Shown piece by piece: positions 1 through 8,893 of a DNA stretch of 64,000 nt (its first letter is position 1; every line of letters begins with the position of its first letter). The notes under the pieces were generated by a model. The model was not told where the DNA came from. It worked only from the letters and a program-made list of their open reading frames with translations, and made no database searches. Both the position numbers and the translations under genes were made by a program. Origin of the DNA: CALAGB01 sp963713965 (GTDB taxonomy: Bacteria; Chloroflexota; Chloroflexia; Thermomicrobiales; Thermomicrobiaceae); NCBI GenBank assembly GCA_963713965.1, contig OY970217.1, forward strand, positions 3,100,001 to 3,164,000, written 5' to 3'.

Positions 1-1259
1 TAAATCATCTCCTGGAAGACGTCGGACTTCAGCGATTCGACGAATTCCTGCGCATCGACGACTTCGTCGCGCCAATCCATGAGCTGGCGCAGCCATGCGA
101 CCTTAGCCTCGACGTTTGGATCCGGCTTGGATCCCTCTTTGTAGCGCCAATGGGCCGCGATGCCGAATTCGGCGACGTGGTGCATCTCCTGGGTGCGAAT
201 CTGAATCTCGACGGCATGCCCTTCAGGACCGAGCACAGCGGTGTGGATCGACTGGTAGACCCCTTCTTTGGGGGTGGCGATGTAGTCATCGAATTCGCCG
301 GGGATCGGGTGCCACATTGAGTGAATCACGCCCAATGCGCCGTAGCAGTCCTTCTTCTCGTCGACGATCACGCGGACGCCAAGGACGTCGTAAATCTCGT
401 CGAAGCTGCGACCCTTGCGTTCCATCTTGCGGACAATCGACGTAATGTGCTTCTCGCGTCCGGAGATGTCGGCGCTGACGTTTGCTTCGTTGAGCGCGTT
501 GGTCAATTCGTCGATCACTCGGTTGAGATAGCGCTCGCGATCGACTCCTCGACGCTCCAATGCACGCACGATCGAGAAGTACGTCTGTGGATCAACATAG
601 CGCAGGGCGAGATCTTCGAGCTCCGACTTGAACTGCCAGATTCCGAGGCGATTGGAGAGCGGGGCGTAGATCTCGAGCGTTTCCTGAGCGCTGCGCAGCT
701 GTTTGGCTCGCGGCATGTGCTCGAGCGTGCGCATGTTATGCAGCCGGTCGGCAAGCTTGATGAGCACGACACGTACGTCGTCGACCATCGCCAGGAACAT
801 CTTGCGCAGGCTCTCCGCCTGACGTTCTTTCTCGCGTACCGCCTGGTCTTCTTCAGTCGTCCAGCGGATGCGGCCGAGTTTGGTGACGCCGTCGACCAGA
901 GCCGCTACTCGATCCCCGAACTCCGCCTGGACGTCATCCGTCGTGACATCTGTGTCTTCGATAACGTCGTGCAGCAGCGCGGCGGCCAGGGCCTCCTGAT
1001 CCAGCTGGATCTCGGCTAGAATCATGGCGACGGCCGTGGGATGAGAGATGTACGGTTCGCCCGAACGACGAAGCTTCCCTGCGTGAGCGATGTCGGCAAA
1101 ATCGTAGGCACGACGAACCAGCGTGAGATCCATCCCCGGCATCTGCCGCTGGATCACCGCTTCAAGATCGCTCCAGGTCTGACCAGTTGGCCGCGGCCCA
1201 TTCGATAGTGGAGTGGCCAACCCGCCCTCATGATGGTCACGGGAGGGAAGCGTCGACAT
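1..1259 (-). CDS. relA/spoT: RelA/SpoT-family (p)ppGpp synthetase/hydrolase, C-terminus cut by window edge
   Basis: Bifunctional alarmone enzyme that makes and degrades (p)ppGpp during the stringent response in the cytoplasm. The visible ~419 residues begin MSTLPSRDHH and hold the N-terminal HD hydrolase domain, with SHPTAVA near residue 74 and HDVIEDTD near residue 99, both intact. The RelA/SpoT nucleotidyltransferase region follows (YDVLGVRVIV, IPGEFDDYIATPKEG, AVEIQIRT, AAHWRYK). The TGS/ACT regulatory part lies outside the window. The intact HD motif argues for a bifunctional Rel/SpoT rather than a synthetase-only RelA. The ATG at 1259 has no good ribosome site, so an internal start is possible, although a consensus promoter lies just upstream. 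Confidence 0.93.
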   Translation of the reverse strand, partial: MSTLPSRDHHEGGLATPLSNGPRPTGQTWSDLEAVIQRQMPGMDLTLVRRAYDFADIAHAGKLRRSGEPYISHPTAVAMILAEIQLDQEALAAALLHDVIEDTDVTTDDVQAEFGDRVAALVDGVTKLGRIRWTTEEDQAVREKERQAESLRKMFLAMVDDVRVVLIKLADRLHNMRTLEHMPRAKQLRSAQETLEIYAPLSNRLGIWQFKSELEDLALRYVDPQTYFSIVRALERRGVDRERYLNRVIDELTNALNEANVSADISGREKHITSIVRKMERKGRSFDEIYDVLGVRVIVDEKKDCYGALGVIHSMWHPIPGEFDDYIATPKEGVYQSIHTAVLGPEGHAVEIQIRTQEMHHVAEFGIAAHWRYKEGSKPDPNVEAKVAWLRQLMDWRDEVVDAQEFVESLKSDVFQEMI

Positions 1260-1303
1260 TTTGTTGAAATCCAAGTGAGAAAGAACGGCCCAGTATCTTG
1301 ACA

Positions 1304-1332
1304 ACTATAGTCCTCGCTAGGGGTAGTGTCAA
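1304..1332 (-). promoter_or_regulatory. Sigma-70-type promoter for relA/spoT
   Basis: On the minus strand, TTGACA (1332-1327) and TATAGT (1309-1304) are separated by exactly 17 bases. The predicted transcript starts near 1297, about 40 bases before the relA/spoT ATG. Confidence 0.65.
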
Positions 1333-1421
1333 AACGCGGCGAGCGGATGTACACCGCGTCTATGCTAAGATTTCGTTTTGCCCGCACCACCTAAAACCCG
1401 ATGACGAGGGGAGCCTGCCGA

Positions 1422-2652
1422 ATGCCTGCGAATGACCGTCTGCTTCCTCCAGATGAAGCGCTCGATATCGTGCTCAATCACGTACGAACACTGGAAGCAG
1501 AGGCGGTGTCTCTTGACGATGCGGGCGGCCGCGTGCTGGCTCAAGACCTGGTTGCGGATCGAGATTTGCCTCCCTTCGCCGCATCCACCATGGACGGTTA
1601 CGCGGTGATCGCCGCGGACGTCTCGCCCTGGCGCGAGGTGATCGGCGATCAGTTCGCAGGCACGATGGAGGGGATCGAGATTACCCCGGGCACGTCGGCT
1701 CGCATCATGACTGGTGCGCCGCTCCCAGACGGAGCCGACGCCGTCATTCGGGTCGAGAACACGGAGATGCGGGACGATCACGTCATCATCCACCAGGAAC
1801 ACGTTGAAGAGGGCGAGAACATCCGACCAATCGGCGCGGATCTGCGCGCCGGTGACGTGCTGGTTCGGGCGGGAACCGTCATCGGCCCGGCCGAAATCGG
1901 GCTACTGGCGAGTCTAGGTCACGCTCGAGGTTAACGTCTTCCGCCGGCCGCGTGTCAGCATCGTGTCAACCGGCGACGAACTTGTTCCGCCGGATATCGA
2001 GCCGGGACCAGGGCAAATCCGGGATTCAAACCGATTCTCGTTGATGGTCGCGGCGCGACAGGCTGGAGCCGACGTGATTTGGTCCGGCCACGCGCCTGAT
2101 GACGAGCCCTCCCTTCGGGCATTGCTCCTCGATCGCCTCCAGGATGGCGACGCGGTGATCACCTCCGGCGGTGTCTCGATGGGAGACAAGGACTACGTGA
2201 AGGCGATCCTGATGGAGATTGCCGACGTTCATTTCCAGCGGCTCTTCATGAAACCGGGTAAGCCGTTCAACTTTGCGACCGTTGGAGACACGCTCTTCTT
2301 TGGCCTGCCGGGAAACCCGGTATCGGCCCTGGTAGGCTTTGAAATCTTCATCAAGTCGGCCATTCGGGCCATGGCGGGGCATCCCAACCCCCGTCCGCCA
2401 CAAGCAGTCGCGACGCTGGCACACGACGTCGACAGCACCGACCGGCTCGAATATCAGCGTGGAGTCGTTTGGTCTGACGAGTCAGGCGCTCTTCAGGCTC
2501 GCAACACCGGCTCTCAGTCGTCGGCTCGCCTGATGTCGCTGGTCGGAGCCAACGCGTTCATCATGATCCAGCCACGCGAGGCGCCCTACCGCAAAGGCGA
2601 GCGCGTTCCCGTCGTCATTTTCGGAACCGTCACCGACAATCCACCTATGTAG
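1422..2652 (+). pseudogene. moeA: MoeA molybdopterin molybdenumtransferase, split by a one-base insertion
   Basis: MoeA inserts molybdate into adenylated molybdopterin, the last step of molybdenum-cofactor synthesis. The first frame (1422-1934) carries the N-terminal half, with STMDGYAV, MTGAPLPDGADAV and the domain that precedes the MPT-binding core. The second frame covers the rest: STGDEL, SGGVSMGDKDYV, KPGKPFNF, LPGNPVSALV and the C-terminal barrel. The halves join if one G is removed from CGAGG at 1927-1930, which restores HARVNVFRRPRVSIVSTGDE. As read, the first frame stops at 1934. ATG 1422 is preferred because GAGGGGAG lies 8 bases upstream. It could be a real lesion or a sequencing error; no other decay is visible. 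Confidence 0.85.
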
Positions 2653-2744
2653 GGTCACGCAATTGGGAGCACCGCGGTGCTCCCTTCCCGCTGTTGCGAT
2701 CATTGCGAGCGAATTGGGCGACGCATGCGTCGCCCGGTACTGCT

Positions 2745-4109
2745 TCAGTCCTGCGCCGCTAGAATGTGCCACGCCAGCGCTGCGTGGAATCGTGTGGCGT
2801 TGATCAAACTCTGAATTCCCGCGGACTCGTTGATGTTGTGCGCGCCGCTCTTGCTCGGGTCGTCGTCCGGGTGTGAGGGAATGAAGCCGTAGGTCACGTT
2901 CCCCAGCGGACGCACGAAGCGAGAGTCAGTGAATCCAACGGTGATACCCGGAACGAAGCGCAGATCGTCCATCCCGGTTGCGTCACGCGTCGCTTGTTCC
3001 ACGAACCCCCGGAACGGTGAGTCGTAGGGGGAATTGTTCGATACGGCCGTCTCGATGATGTCGACAGTGACGCCATCGAGGTCGCTAACCAGCCCCTCAA
3101 TCTGACCGCGGACGTAATCCCGATCCTGCCACGGAAGCGATCGGATGTCGCAGATGATGGTGCAGTTCTCCGCAACACTGTTGGACTTCACCCCTGCGTT
3201 GATCATCGTGGCAACGAGCGTCATGCGGGACGACGCACGCAGCATCGAGGAGAGACTTGGGTTGCGCTCGTCGATTTCACGGAGCGTCTCCTCGAGATTT
3301 TCTCGCGTGATCTGTTTGCTGACACCGGCCAGCGTGTCGAGATGCTTGAACGGTTCGGCGTCGACCGAGACTTCGGGATCGTAGTTCCGCACGCGCCGGA
3401 TCACTTCTTCTGCTTTGTAGATGGCATTGTCGGCGCGCCATGGCTGCGACGCGTGAAAACCGCGCCCCTTGATCTTGATGTGTGCCTCGAGTCGGCCCTT
3501 TTCACCCGTGCTGATTGCGTAGATGATCCCGTTGTCGGTGCGGACCGCACCACCGCCGCCCTCGTTGACGGCATAGTCGGCTTTCAGAACGTCTGCGTGG
3601 TTTTCCGCCATCCAGCCGAACCCGTAGGCGCCGCCCGCCTCTTCGTCCGCGCAGGTGACGAAACTGAGCCTGCCCTTGAGGTCGACTCCCGCTCGCTTGA
3701 GGAAGATCATGGCCATTGCCTGCGCGGCAACCGTCGATTTCATATCCGCGGCGCCGCGGCCCCAGATCCGTCCTTCGTCGATCTCTCCGCCGAACGGTGG
3801 ATGCGTCCACTGGCCGGCGTCCTCGACGGGGACCACGTCGGTGTGCGACATGAAAAGGAGTGACGGGCCGTTGCCTGATCCCAGTGACGCCGCGAAGTTG
3901 CCCCGGTTCTCAGTTGATTTGTAAATTTGGGATTCGATGCCTTCCGCCGAAAGCTTGTCCCGCAGGAACTCGGCGGCGACGATCTCGTCTCCGCTTTCCG
4001 GTGTGCCGAAATTGACCGTCTGCAGACGAACCAGATTCTGCGTCAGCTCAATAACCTCATGCTGCCCTTGCTCGATCATCTCGAGAAGTTGATCCAGGCT
4101 CACCGTCAT
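2745..4109 (-). CDS. M20-family metallopeptidase / ArgE-DapE-type deacylase
   Basis: Cytoplasmic zinc-dependent amide hydrolase of the ArgE/DapE/ACY1/CPG2 family, 454 residues, which is the usual size. Metal-binding motifs are visible: SHTDVVPV with the first His, GRGAADMKS with the bridging Asp, and CADEEAGG with the catalytic Glu pair. A dimerisation lid follows, and a late His occurs in SGAHNINE. The substrate cannot be read from sequence; candidates are N-acyl amino acids or dipeptides. ATG 4109 is preferred over upstream starts because AGGGAGGGA lies just before it. It is transcribed alone, convergent with moeA. Confidence 0.88.
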   Translation of the reverse strand: MTVSLDQLLEMIEQGQHEVIELTQNLVRLQTVNFGTPESGDEIVAAEFLRDKLSAEGIESQIYKSTENRGNFAASLGSGNGPSLLFMSHTDVVPVEDAGQWTHPPFGGEIDEGRIWGRGAADMKSTVAAQAMAMIFLKRAGVDLKGRLSFVTCADEEAGGAYGFGWMAENHADVLKADYAVNEGGGGAVRTDNGIIYAISTGEKGRLEAHIKIKGRGFHASQPWRADNAIYKAEEVIRRVRNYDPEVSVDAEPFKHLDTLAGVSKQITRENLEETLREIDERNPSLSSMLRASSRMTLVATMINAGVKSNSVAENCTIICDIRSLPWQDRDYVRGQIEGLVSDLDGVTVDIIETAVSNNSPYDSPFRGFVEQATRDATGMDDLRFVPGITVGFTDSRFVRPLGNVTYGFIPSHPDDDPSKSGAHNINESAGIQSLINATRFHAALAWHILAAQD

Positions 4110-4316
4110 TGTTTCTCCCTCCCTGACCTCCATAACCCACATAGTATGTTGGATGTCATGTGTCTATTTTGATCGTAGACGGACCTCGGGATCGTCGCAA
4201 CACCACGGTAACGTTCTGGCTGGCATGGCGTTTGCACTAGTGACGGTCTGAGCACGTTCGCTCCAGCGCGACGGAACGTAACGTTGACCCGTCGAATGTG
4301 ATGAGATGAGGACGTG

Positions 4317-4745
4317 ATGGTCCGAGAAGTACCAGTTTTGATCCCCGACAAATCGATCCAGGAGACTCGGGACAGATTCGATCCCGATCAGGGTTGGACG
4401 AGCCTCGACTTCACCCTCCAGGCGTTCAACGCGTCACGACCTTGGTCGCCTTCTCCGCGCGAAACACGCAACGCGCCACGGGTTATCGACGCCAACGATC
4501 CCGATTCCGTGTTGCAAGACGCCAGGCCAGAGATGGCGGTCTTGGTCAGTAACGGGACGCGAGTAGGCTTTGTCGAGCGCATCAACTGCGACGATCGCGG
4601 TCGTCGCAGTTCCGTTGTGGTCGTTTACGGGCGCCTAGCCAAACGACGTAAAGCTGTCGATGGCACGTTAGTGGATTTGGTCGACGATGGCCTCGTCATG
4701 CTGTCTATCGACGCAGCGGCGTTCAAAGCGCTTCCTGACGTGTAG
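4317..4745 (+). CDS. Small PRC-barrel-like protein
   Basis: 142-residue protein without signal peptide or membrane segment. Residues ~70-142 (NGTRVGFVERINCDD through FKALPDV) align by eye with the C-terminal PRC-barrel-like region of the CBS protein at 5009-5689, including the shared ending FKALPD. PRC barrels are small beta domains found in RNA-processing and photosynthetic-reaction-centre proteins, and in many stress proteins of unknown role. The N-terminal ~65 residues are not recognised. A GTG at 4314 directly precedes the chosen ATG. A perfect 13-bp hairpin follows the gene. Confidence 0.65.
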   Translation: MVREVPVLIPDKSIQETRDRFDPDQGWTSLDFTLQAFNASRPWSPSPRETRNAPRVIDANDPDSVLQDARPEMAVLVSNGTRVGFVERINCDDRGRRSSVVVVYGRLAKRRKAVDGTLVDLVDDGLVMLSIDAAAFKALPDV

Positions 4746-4780
4746 CGCCTCACATTCCGACCGACACGCATCGATGACCG

Positions 4781-4814
4781 AATGCACCCAGGCCCGAGCG
4801 AGCCTGGGTGCATT
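4781..4814 (+). terminator. Hairpin terminator after the PRC-barrel gene
   Basis: Perfect 13-bp inverted repeat: AATGCACCCAGGC at 4781-4793 and its complement at 4802-4814, with an 8-base loop. Only a weak T-tract follows. Confidence 0.6.
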
Positions 4815-5008
4815 AATTCAATCCTGGGCTTCACCCTACCCCGCAACCAAATCGACATAAGACTGCGCACTGCTGAATCGTCCACCGTATGCTCGACGAG
4901 ATTCGTGAGTTCCGTGGCACACCGTTTGCCTGTGCTCCCTCAAGACCCGCATGCCACGTACTCTCCGCCAGTACGAAATAGTGCTGGCAATACAAGGAGG
5001 AATTGGCT

Positions 5009-5689
5009 ATGGAGGAAGCAACAACAATCGGTCAGATTATGACTCCCGCTCAGGACGTCATTCAGCACACGGAGGGCGTTCGTATGGCGCGCCGCCGTCT
5101 GCAATCAGAGTCGAAGCGGTCGCTGATCGTTGTGGAGGAAGACGTGCCGGTGGGTGTGCTCGAGTGGCGACGAATTATGCACATCGATGGCGACGATTCG
5201 GATGCGCCGGTGAGCGAAGTGATGTCGAAGTCGCTGCCTGAACTGACATCCGAAATGACGGTTGCCGAAGCTGGCGGCCGACTCACCGACGTCGATGTCG
5301 AGACGTTGCCAGTTGTTGACGAATCTGGGCACTTGATAGGCGAGGTGTCACGGACGGCTATTTCCAAACACCACGAGGTCACGAACGAAACTCAGATGAC
5401 GGCCGAGCCCACGATGACCGGGGACGCTTCGAAGTACGCGTCCGTGACCAACGGAATGACGGTTACCGGGTCTAGTGGATCAAAAATCGGTGAAGTGACC
5501 GATCTCGTCGTTGCAAAGGGCGGTCAGCTCGATGCGATCACCGTGTCACATGGCTTGTTCGGCAGAAAGCACAAGCGTGTGTCCGCCGATCTCATCGAGT
5601 CGGTCGGTGACGACCAGCTGACACTCGTGATCGATCAACCCGAATTCAAGGCACTACCGGATCTGGAACAAGTCGAAGAGCGTGCTTGA
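5009..5689 (+). CDS. CBS-domain pair plus PRC-barrel-like protein
   Basis: 226-residue soluble protein. Residues ~8-125 form two CBS motifs (IGQIMTPAQDV... and VSEVMSKSLPEL...LPVVDESGHLIGEV), which typically bind adenosyl ligands and act as sensors. Residues ~140-226 form a PRC-barrel-like domain (GSKIGEVTDLVV...HKRVSADLIES...EFKALPD) shared with the protein at 4317-4745. ATG 5009 is chosen because AAGGAGG ends 7 bases upstream; a TTG six bases earlier is less likely. No partner enzyme adjoins it, so the sensed ligand is unknown. Confidence 0.8.
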   Translation: MEEATTIGQIMTPAQDVIQHTEGVRMARRRLQSESKRSLIVVEEDVPVGVLEWRRIMHIDGDDSDAPVSEVMSKSLPELTSEMTVAEAGGRLTDVDVETLPVVDESGHLIGEVSRTAISKHHEVTNETQMTAEPTMTGDASKYASVTNGMTVTGSSGSKIGEVTDLVVAKGGQLDAITVSHGLFGRKHKRVSADLIESVGDDQLTLVIDQPEFKALPDLEQVEERA

Positions 5690-5738
5690 TCACCGTCTAA
5701 CTTAGGCGTTCTTCGGTGTAATTCAGATCTGTGCGGGC

Positions 5739-5768
5739 AATATCGCCGGGGTTATCTCCGGCGGTATT
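5739..5768. terminator. Bidirectional terminator between convergent genes
   Basis: AATATCGCCGG (5739-5749) pairs with CCGGCGGTATT (5758-5768) with one G-U. TCTGATTTTT follows. It sits between the CBS gene and the convergent MoaD-MoaE gene. Confidence 0.55.
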
Positions 5769-5793
5769 TCTGATTTTTGAGCGAGAATTTGGA

Positions 5794-6507
5794 TCAGGCT
5801 GGTTCGCCGCCTGGAGACTTCGTGCTTGTCCCATATGCTGCCTGGTACTCGGCTTCGCTGCCGATCCACGTTTCGCCGTCCTCGTAGAACTCTTTCTTCC
5901 AGATGGGGACGATCTGCTTGATGCGCTCAATGGCGTGGCGGCAAGCATCGAACGCCTCGGCTCGGTGAGCGGACGAAACCGCGATGCCGACGCTGACCTC
6001 GCCGATCGAGAGCCGCCCGGTTCGATGCACGATGGCGACGCCTTCGACGTCCCATTGTTCGCGGATTTCGGCGCCGATCTGCTCCAGGGCCTTTTCAGCA
6101 GCTTCAGGGTAGGCTTCATACTCGAGAACCAGCACGCCACGGCCACGAGCATGGTCACGAACGGCCCCAGCGAACGTCGCGACGGCACCGGAGCGTGGAC
6201 TCGCCACGCGTTCCGACAACTCCTGCATGTCGATTGGCCGGTCTGTCACTCGGAAATCGCCCGACCCTCCCGAGACGGGCGGGATGAGCGCGACCTCGTC
6301 GCCGTCCTGAAGCGCTCGGTCTCGTTCAGCATAATCGCGGTTGATCATGATGCGGGCAGTTCGCTGGAGTGATGCGACGGCTGGGTACGATGCCACTACG
6401 GCATCGATGAGCTGACCGGCCGTGAAAGTGCTCGGGACATCGCGCGTTTCGGACGGATGTCCGACCGCTTCACGTACCGCGGCGAAATAGCGAATCGTCA
6501 CCTTCAT
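5794..6507 (-). CDS. MoaD-MoaE fusion, molybdopterin synthase
   Basis: Single-chain molybdopterin synthase that converts cyclic pyranopterin monophosphate to molybdopterin. Residues 1-~80 are MoaD, a ubiquitin-like sulfur carrier whose C-terminal Gly-Gly is visible in IPPVSGGSGD. Residues ~88-237 are MoaE: FAGAVRDHARG, VGIAVSSAHRAEAF, IERIKQIVPIWKKEF with the catalytic lysines, and the closing EDGETW. MoaD needs a free Gly-Gly end for thiocarboxylation, so fused forms such as mycobacterial MoaX are cleaved after GG. I infer the same here. The ATG has GGAG 9 bases upstream. It lies 3 kb from moeA on the opposite strand. Confidence 0.9.
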   Translation of the reverse strand: MKVTIRYFAAVREAVGHPSETRDVPSTFTAGQLIDAVVASYPAVASLQRTARIMINRDYAERDRALQDGDEVALIPPVSGGSGDFRVTDRPIDMQELSERVASPRSGAVATFAGAVRDHARGRGVLVLEYEAYPEAAEKALEQIGAEIREQWDVEGVAIVHRTGRLSIGEVSVGIAVSSAHRAEAFDACRHAIERIKQIVPIWKKEFYEDGETWIGSEAEYQAAYGTSTKSPGGEPA

Positions 6508-6565
6508 GTCGTTTGTCTCCAGCGCCTCGGCCCTTCGCCGATCGACGAGTTGGGTTTCAACGTGC

Positions 6566-7573
6566 TCAAGAGAAGACGCTTCTAAGTACGGTGCAAGCGC
6601 GCAAGGTTACCCACTTGCTCTGCGCCCCTTGCTTTTCTAAATCGATCCACATCTTGTGATTGTACGCGTATTCATTGTGCCAGCGGCCGTCGGCATCTTG
6701 CTTCGCGAGCAGCCATTCGATCGCGTGCGCCAGTCGTGGATCTTTGGCGTGACCGAGCTCAGCCAGTACCTCGCAAACCTGGAGAACGTCAGCGACGTAG
6801 CCGGAGGGAAATCCGAGCTTGAACCAATTCGGGCTTACCTTGCTTGATGTCGGGTATTCGGCCTTCACGGGGTCGCACGAAAGCAAGAATTCAACACCCT
6901 GTTCAATCGCAGCATTTACCCATGGCTCTCGTCGATCGGCTGGGATGCGCGCCAATCCGCGTAGTGCTTTCACGGCTCCCCAACCGCATGGGAGCGCACC
7001 GTTGATGAAGCAGCCGAATCCGGGCCCCGTCGTGCCCGACTTGTAATAGCGATCGAACTCGTCGCCGGTGATCGAGCACGCTTGCCACCGAATCGCCTGC
7101 TGGACTCGCTCATCGTCAATCCAGCCGAATCCGATCAGGGCTCGAAGCAAATTCCCGTTGAGGCAATGAACCACACTCGATGGCGACGGCCGTCTGCTGT
7201 TGCTGCCGATGAGGCCAAAGCCGCCTGAACCGGTCGTCGCATGGGACAGCACGTAGTCACAACCGGCGTGAATTCTTGAATCAGCCTCACTCGCGCCCAA
7301 CTGATCGAGGAAGATTATCGACCAGATCGTGCCGGTGTATTTGGGAGAATAACCATGACCCGGCTTGACCCAATAGCCGTCTGTATGCTGATTGTCCAGG
7401 AGTGAGGCGATCGGATCACTCTGCATGGCGCGATCGAGCGCATCAACGACGTCAGCGTCGTCCGATGGTAGATCGAACAGAAGCCGCAACGTCATGTGCT
7501 GAACGGCAGGATCTTCTGGCGCGAGAAGCCAGGGGAGCGGGTCCGCTTTCAATACATGACGCCAGTCCTGCAT
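6566..7573 (-). CDS. Alpha/alpha-toroid (terpenoid-cyclase-fold) protein of unknown function
   Basis: 335-residue soluble protein. Repeated helical-hairpin motifs with tryptophan and glycine turns (DGYWVKPGHG, YTGTIWSIIFL, GSGGFGLIG, DADGRWHNEYAYN) match the alpha/alpha-toroid fold of prenyltransferases and squalene-hopene cyclases. The squalene-cyclase DxDD motif is not visible. Homologues in Chloroflexota and Firmicutes are often mislabelled as nitrogen-fixation proteins, but nothing here supports that role. The ATG has GGAG close upstream. Monocistronic. Confidence 0.7.
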   Translation of the reverse strand: MQDWRHVLKADPLPWLLAPEDPAVQHMTLRLLFDLPSDDADVVDALDRAMQSDPIASLLDNQHTDGYWVKPGHGYSPKYTGTIWSIIFLDQLGASEADSRIHAGCDYVLSHATTGSGGFGLIGSNSRRPSPSSVVHCLNGNLLRALIGFGWIDDERVQQAIRWQACSITGDEFDRYYKSGTTGPGFGCFINGALPCGWGAVKALRGLARIPADRREPWVNAAIEQGVEFLLSCDPVKAEYPTSSKVSPNWFKLGFPSGYVADVLQVCEVLAELGHAKDPRLAHAIEWLLAKQDADGRWHNEYAYNHKMWIDLEKQGAQSKWVTLRACTVLRSVFS

Positions 7574-7700
7574 AGTTTCTCCGGGCTTAGTGCCAATGTG
7601 ACAATGAAGCGGAGATCTGGAGACCGCCGAATGACGGCGACATCCGCAACAGACGAGAGCTCAGCCGTCACGGTGGTTGAATTCGGCCCAAAGCAAACGG

Positions 7701-7773
7701 TACCCCCGGCAGGACTCGAACCTGCGACATGCGGCTTAGAAGGCCGCCGTTCTATCCACTGAACTACGGGGGC
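7701..7773 (-). tRNA. tRNA-Arg(TCT)
   Basis: 73-nt cloverleaf. Acceptor GCCCCCG pairs with CGGGGGT. Anticodon stem GCGGC/GCCGC encloses loop CTTCTAA, giving anticodon TCT. The T-arm contains GGTTCGAGTCC. CCA is not encoded. Confidence 0.95.
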
Positions 7774-7919
7774 GCGCTATTGATGTCACGGTCGAACCGC
7801 CTGTCAACCGGCCAACGCCAGCGTAGATCCTACCTGAAATTCGCGGACCCGTTCAACGATCGCTACAATCAGCGCGGCGGCTGATCGACTGGTCGCCAAG
7901 TGTGAAGAGTCGACTACTG

Positions 7920-8882
7920 ATGGATGATGAATTGACGCCTGAACTGATCACCAGCAAGAACAATGCGCGCATCAAGAACATTCGCAAACTGCGTTCGCGT
8001 CAGGAGCGAGATCGCACTGACACCCTACTCGTCGACGGCATCCGACAGGTGAGTGAGGCGATTCAGAGCGGCGCCGAGATTGAAGAGTTGCTGGTCGCGC
8101 CCGATCTGCTCCGGAGCCGATTCGCGCTCGATCTCGTTGCCGTCGAACAGGAACGTGGGACGGCGACACGCCATCTGGCGCCAGATGTCTTCCAGTCAAT
8201 CTCCGAACGCGACCATCCGCAGGGGCTGGCTGCGGTCGTTCGCCAGCGTTGGACGACTCTTGACGCGATTCAGGTCAACCCGTCCAACCTGTGGGTGGCG
8301 CTCGAGTCCGTGGCAGATCCAGGCAACCTGGGGACCATATTGCGGACATCAGACGCCGTCGGTGCTGCCGGAGTGATTTTGCTTGGGCAATCGACCGACC
8401 CGTTCGATCCGGCCGCCGTTCGCGCCAGCATGGGCGCCGTCTTCACGCAGCGGATCGTGCGCACCGGCGGTACTGAACTTGTCTCGTGGGCACGTTCACG
8501 GCGAGTTCGCTTGGCGGGAACATCTCCCGACGCGCCGGTCGATTACCAATCGGTGGATTACCCGTCACCTCTCGTGCTGTTAATGGGTAGTGAGCGGCAT
8601 GGACTCTCCGACGAGCTTCTGCGCGCCTGTGATCCGCTGGTAAAGCTGCCGATGGCGGGCCGCGTCGATTCGCTCAACCTGGCGGTCGCAACTGGAGTCG
8701 TGCTCTACGAGATCTTCAATCAGCGACGGTCAAGAGAGCGTCGTGGCGCGAGCAACGAGCGCGTCTATAGTCGCTCACGACGCAGGCCGACCAGTAACCG
8801 CGACGTTCGATCCGAACGAGGAACAAAGGGGCCGAAGAAACGTCCACCTCGAGGCGATCGACAAACCGACAAACGGAAATAG
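7920..8882 (+). CDS. SpoU/TrmH-family RNA 2'-O-methyltransferase with basic tail
   Basis: SPOUT-class methyltransferase that 2'-O-methylates rRNA or tRNA using AdoMet. Residues ~8-90 form the SpoU substrate-binding domain. The catalytic domain shows the three SPOUT motifs: ESVADPGNLGTILRT (motif 1), LLMGSERHGLS (motif 2) and LPMAGRVDSLNLAVA (motif 3). The last ~50 residues are strongly Arg/Lys-rich (RSRERRGASNERVYSRSRRR and onward), a probable RNA-binding extension beyond the family core. ATG 7920 is used; a GTG at 7902 is possible. The next gene starts 11 bases downstream, suggesting co-transcription. Confidence 0.87.
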   Translation: MDDELTPELITSKNNARIKNIRKLRSRQERDRTDTLLVDGIRQVSEAIQSGAEIEELLVAPDLLRSRFALDLVAVEQERGTATRHLAPDVFQSISERDHPQGLAAVVRQRWTTLDAIQVNPSNLWVALESVADPGNLGTILRTSDAVGAAGVILLGQSTDPFDPAAVRASMGAVFTQRIVRTGGTELVSWARSRRVRLAGTSPDAPVDYQSVDYPSPLVLLMGSERHGLSDELLRACDPLVKLPMAGRVDSLNLAVATGVVLYEIFNQRRSRERRGASNERVYSRSRRRPTSNRDVRSERGTKGPKKRPPRGDRQTDKRK

Positions 8883-8893
8883 AGGAGTCTTCA

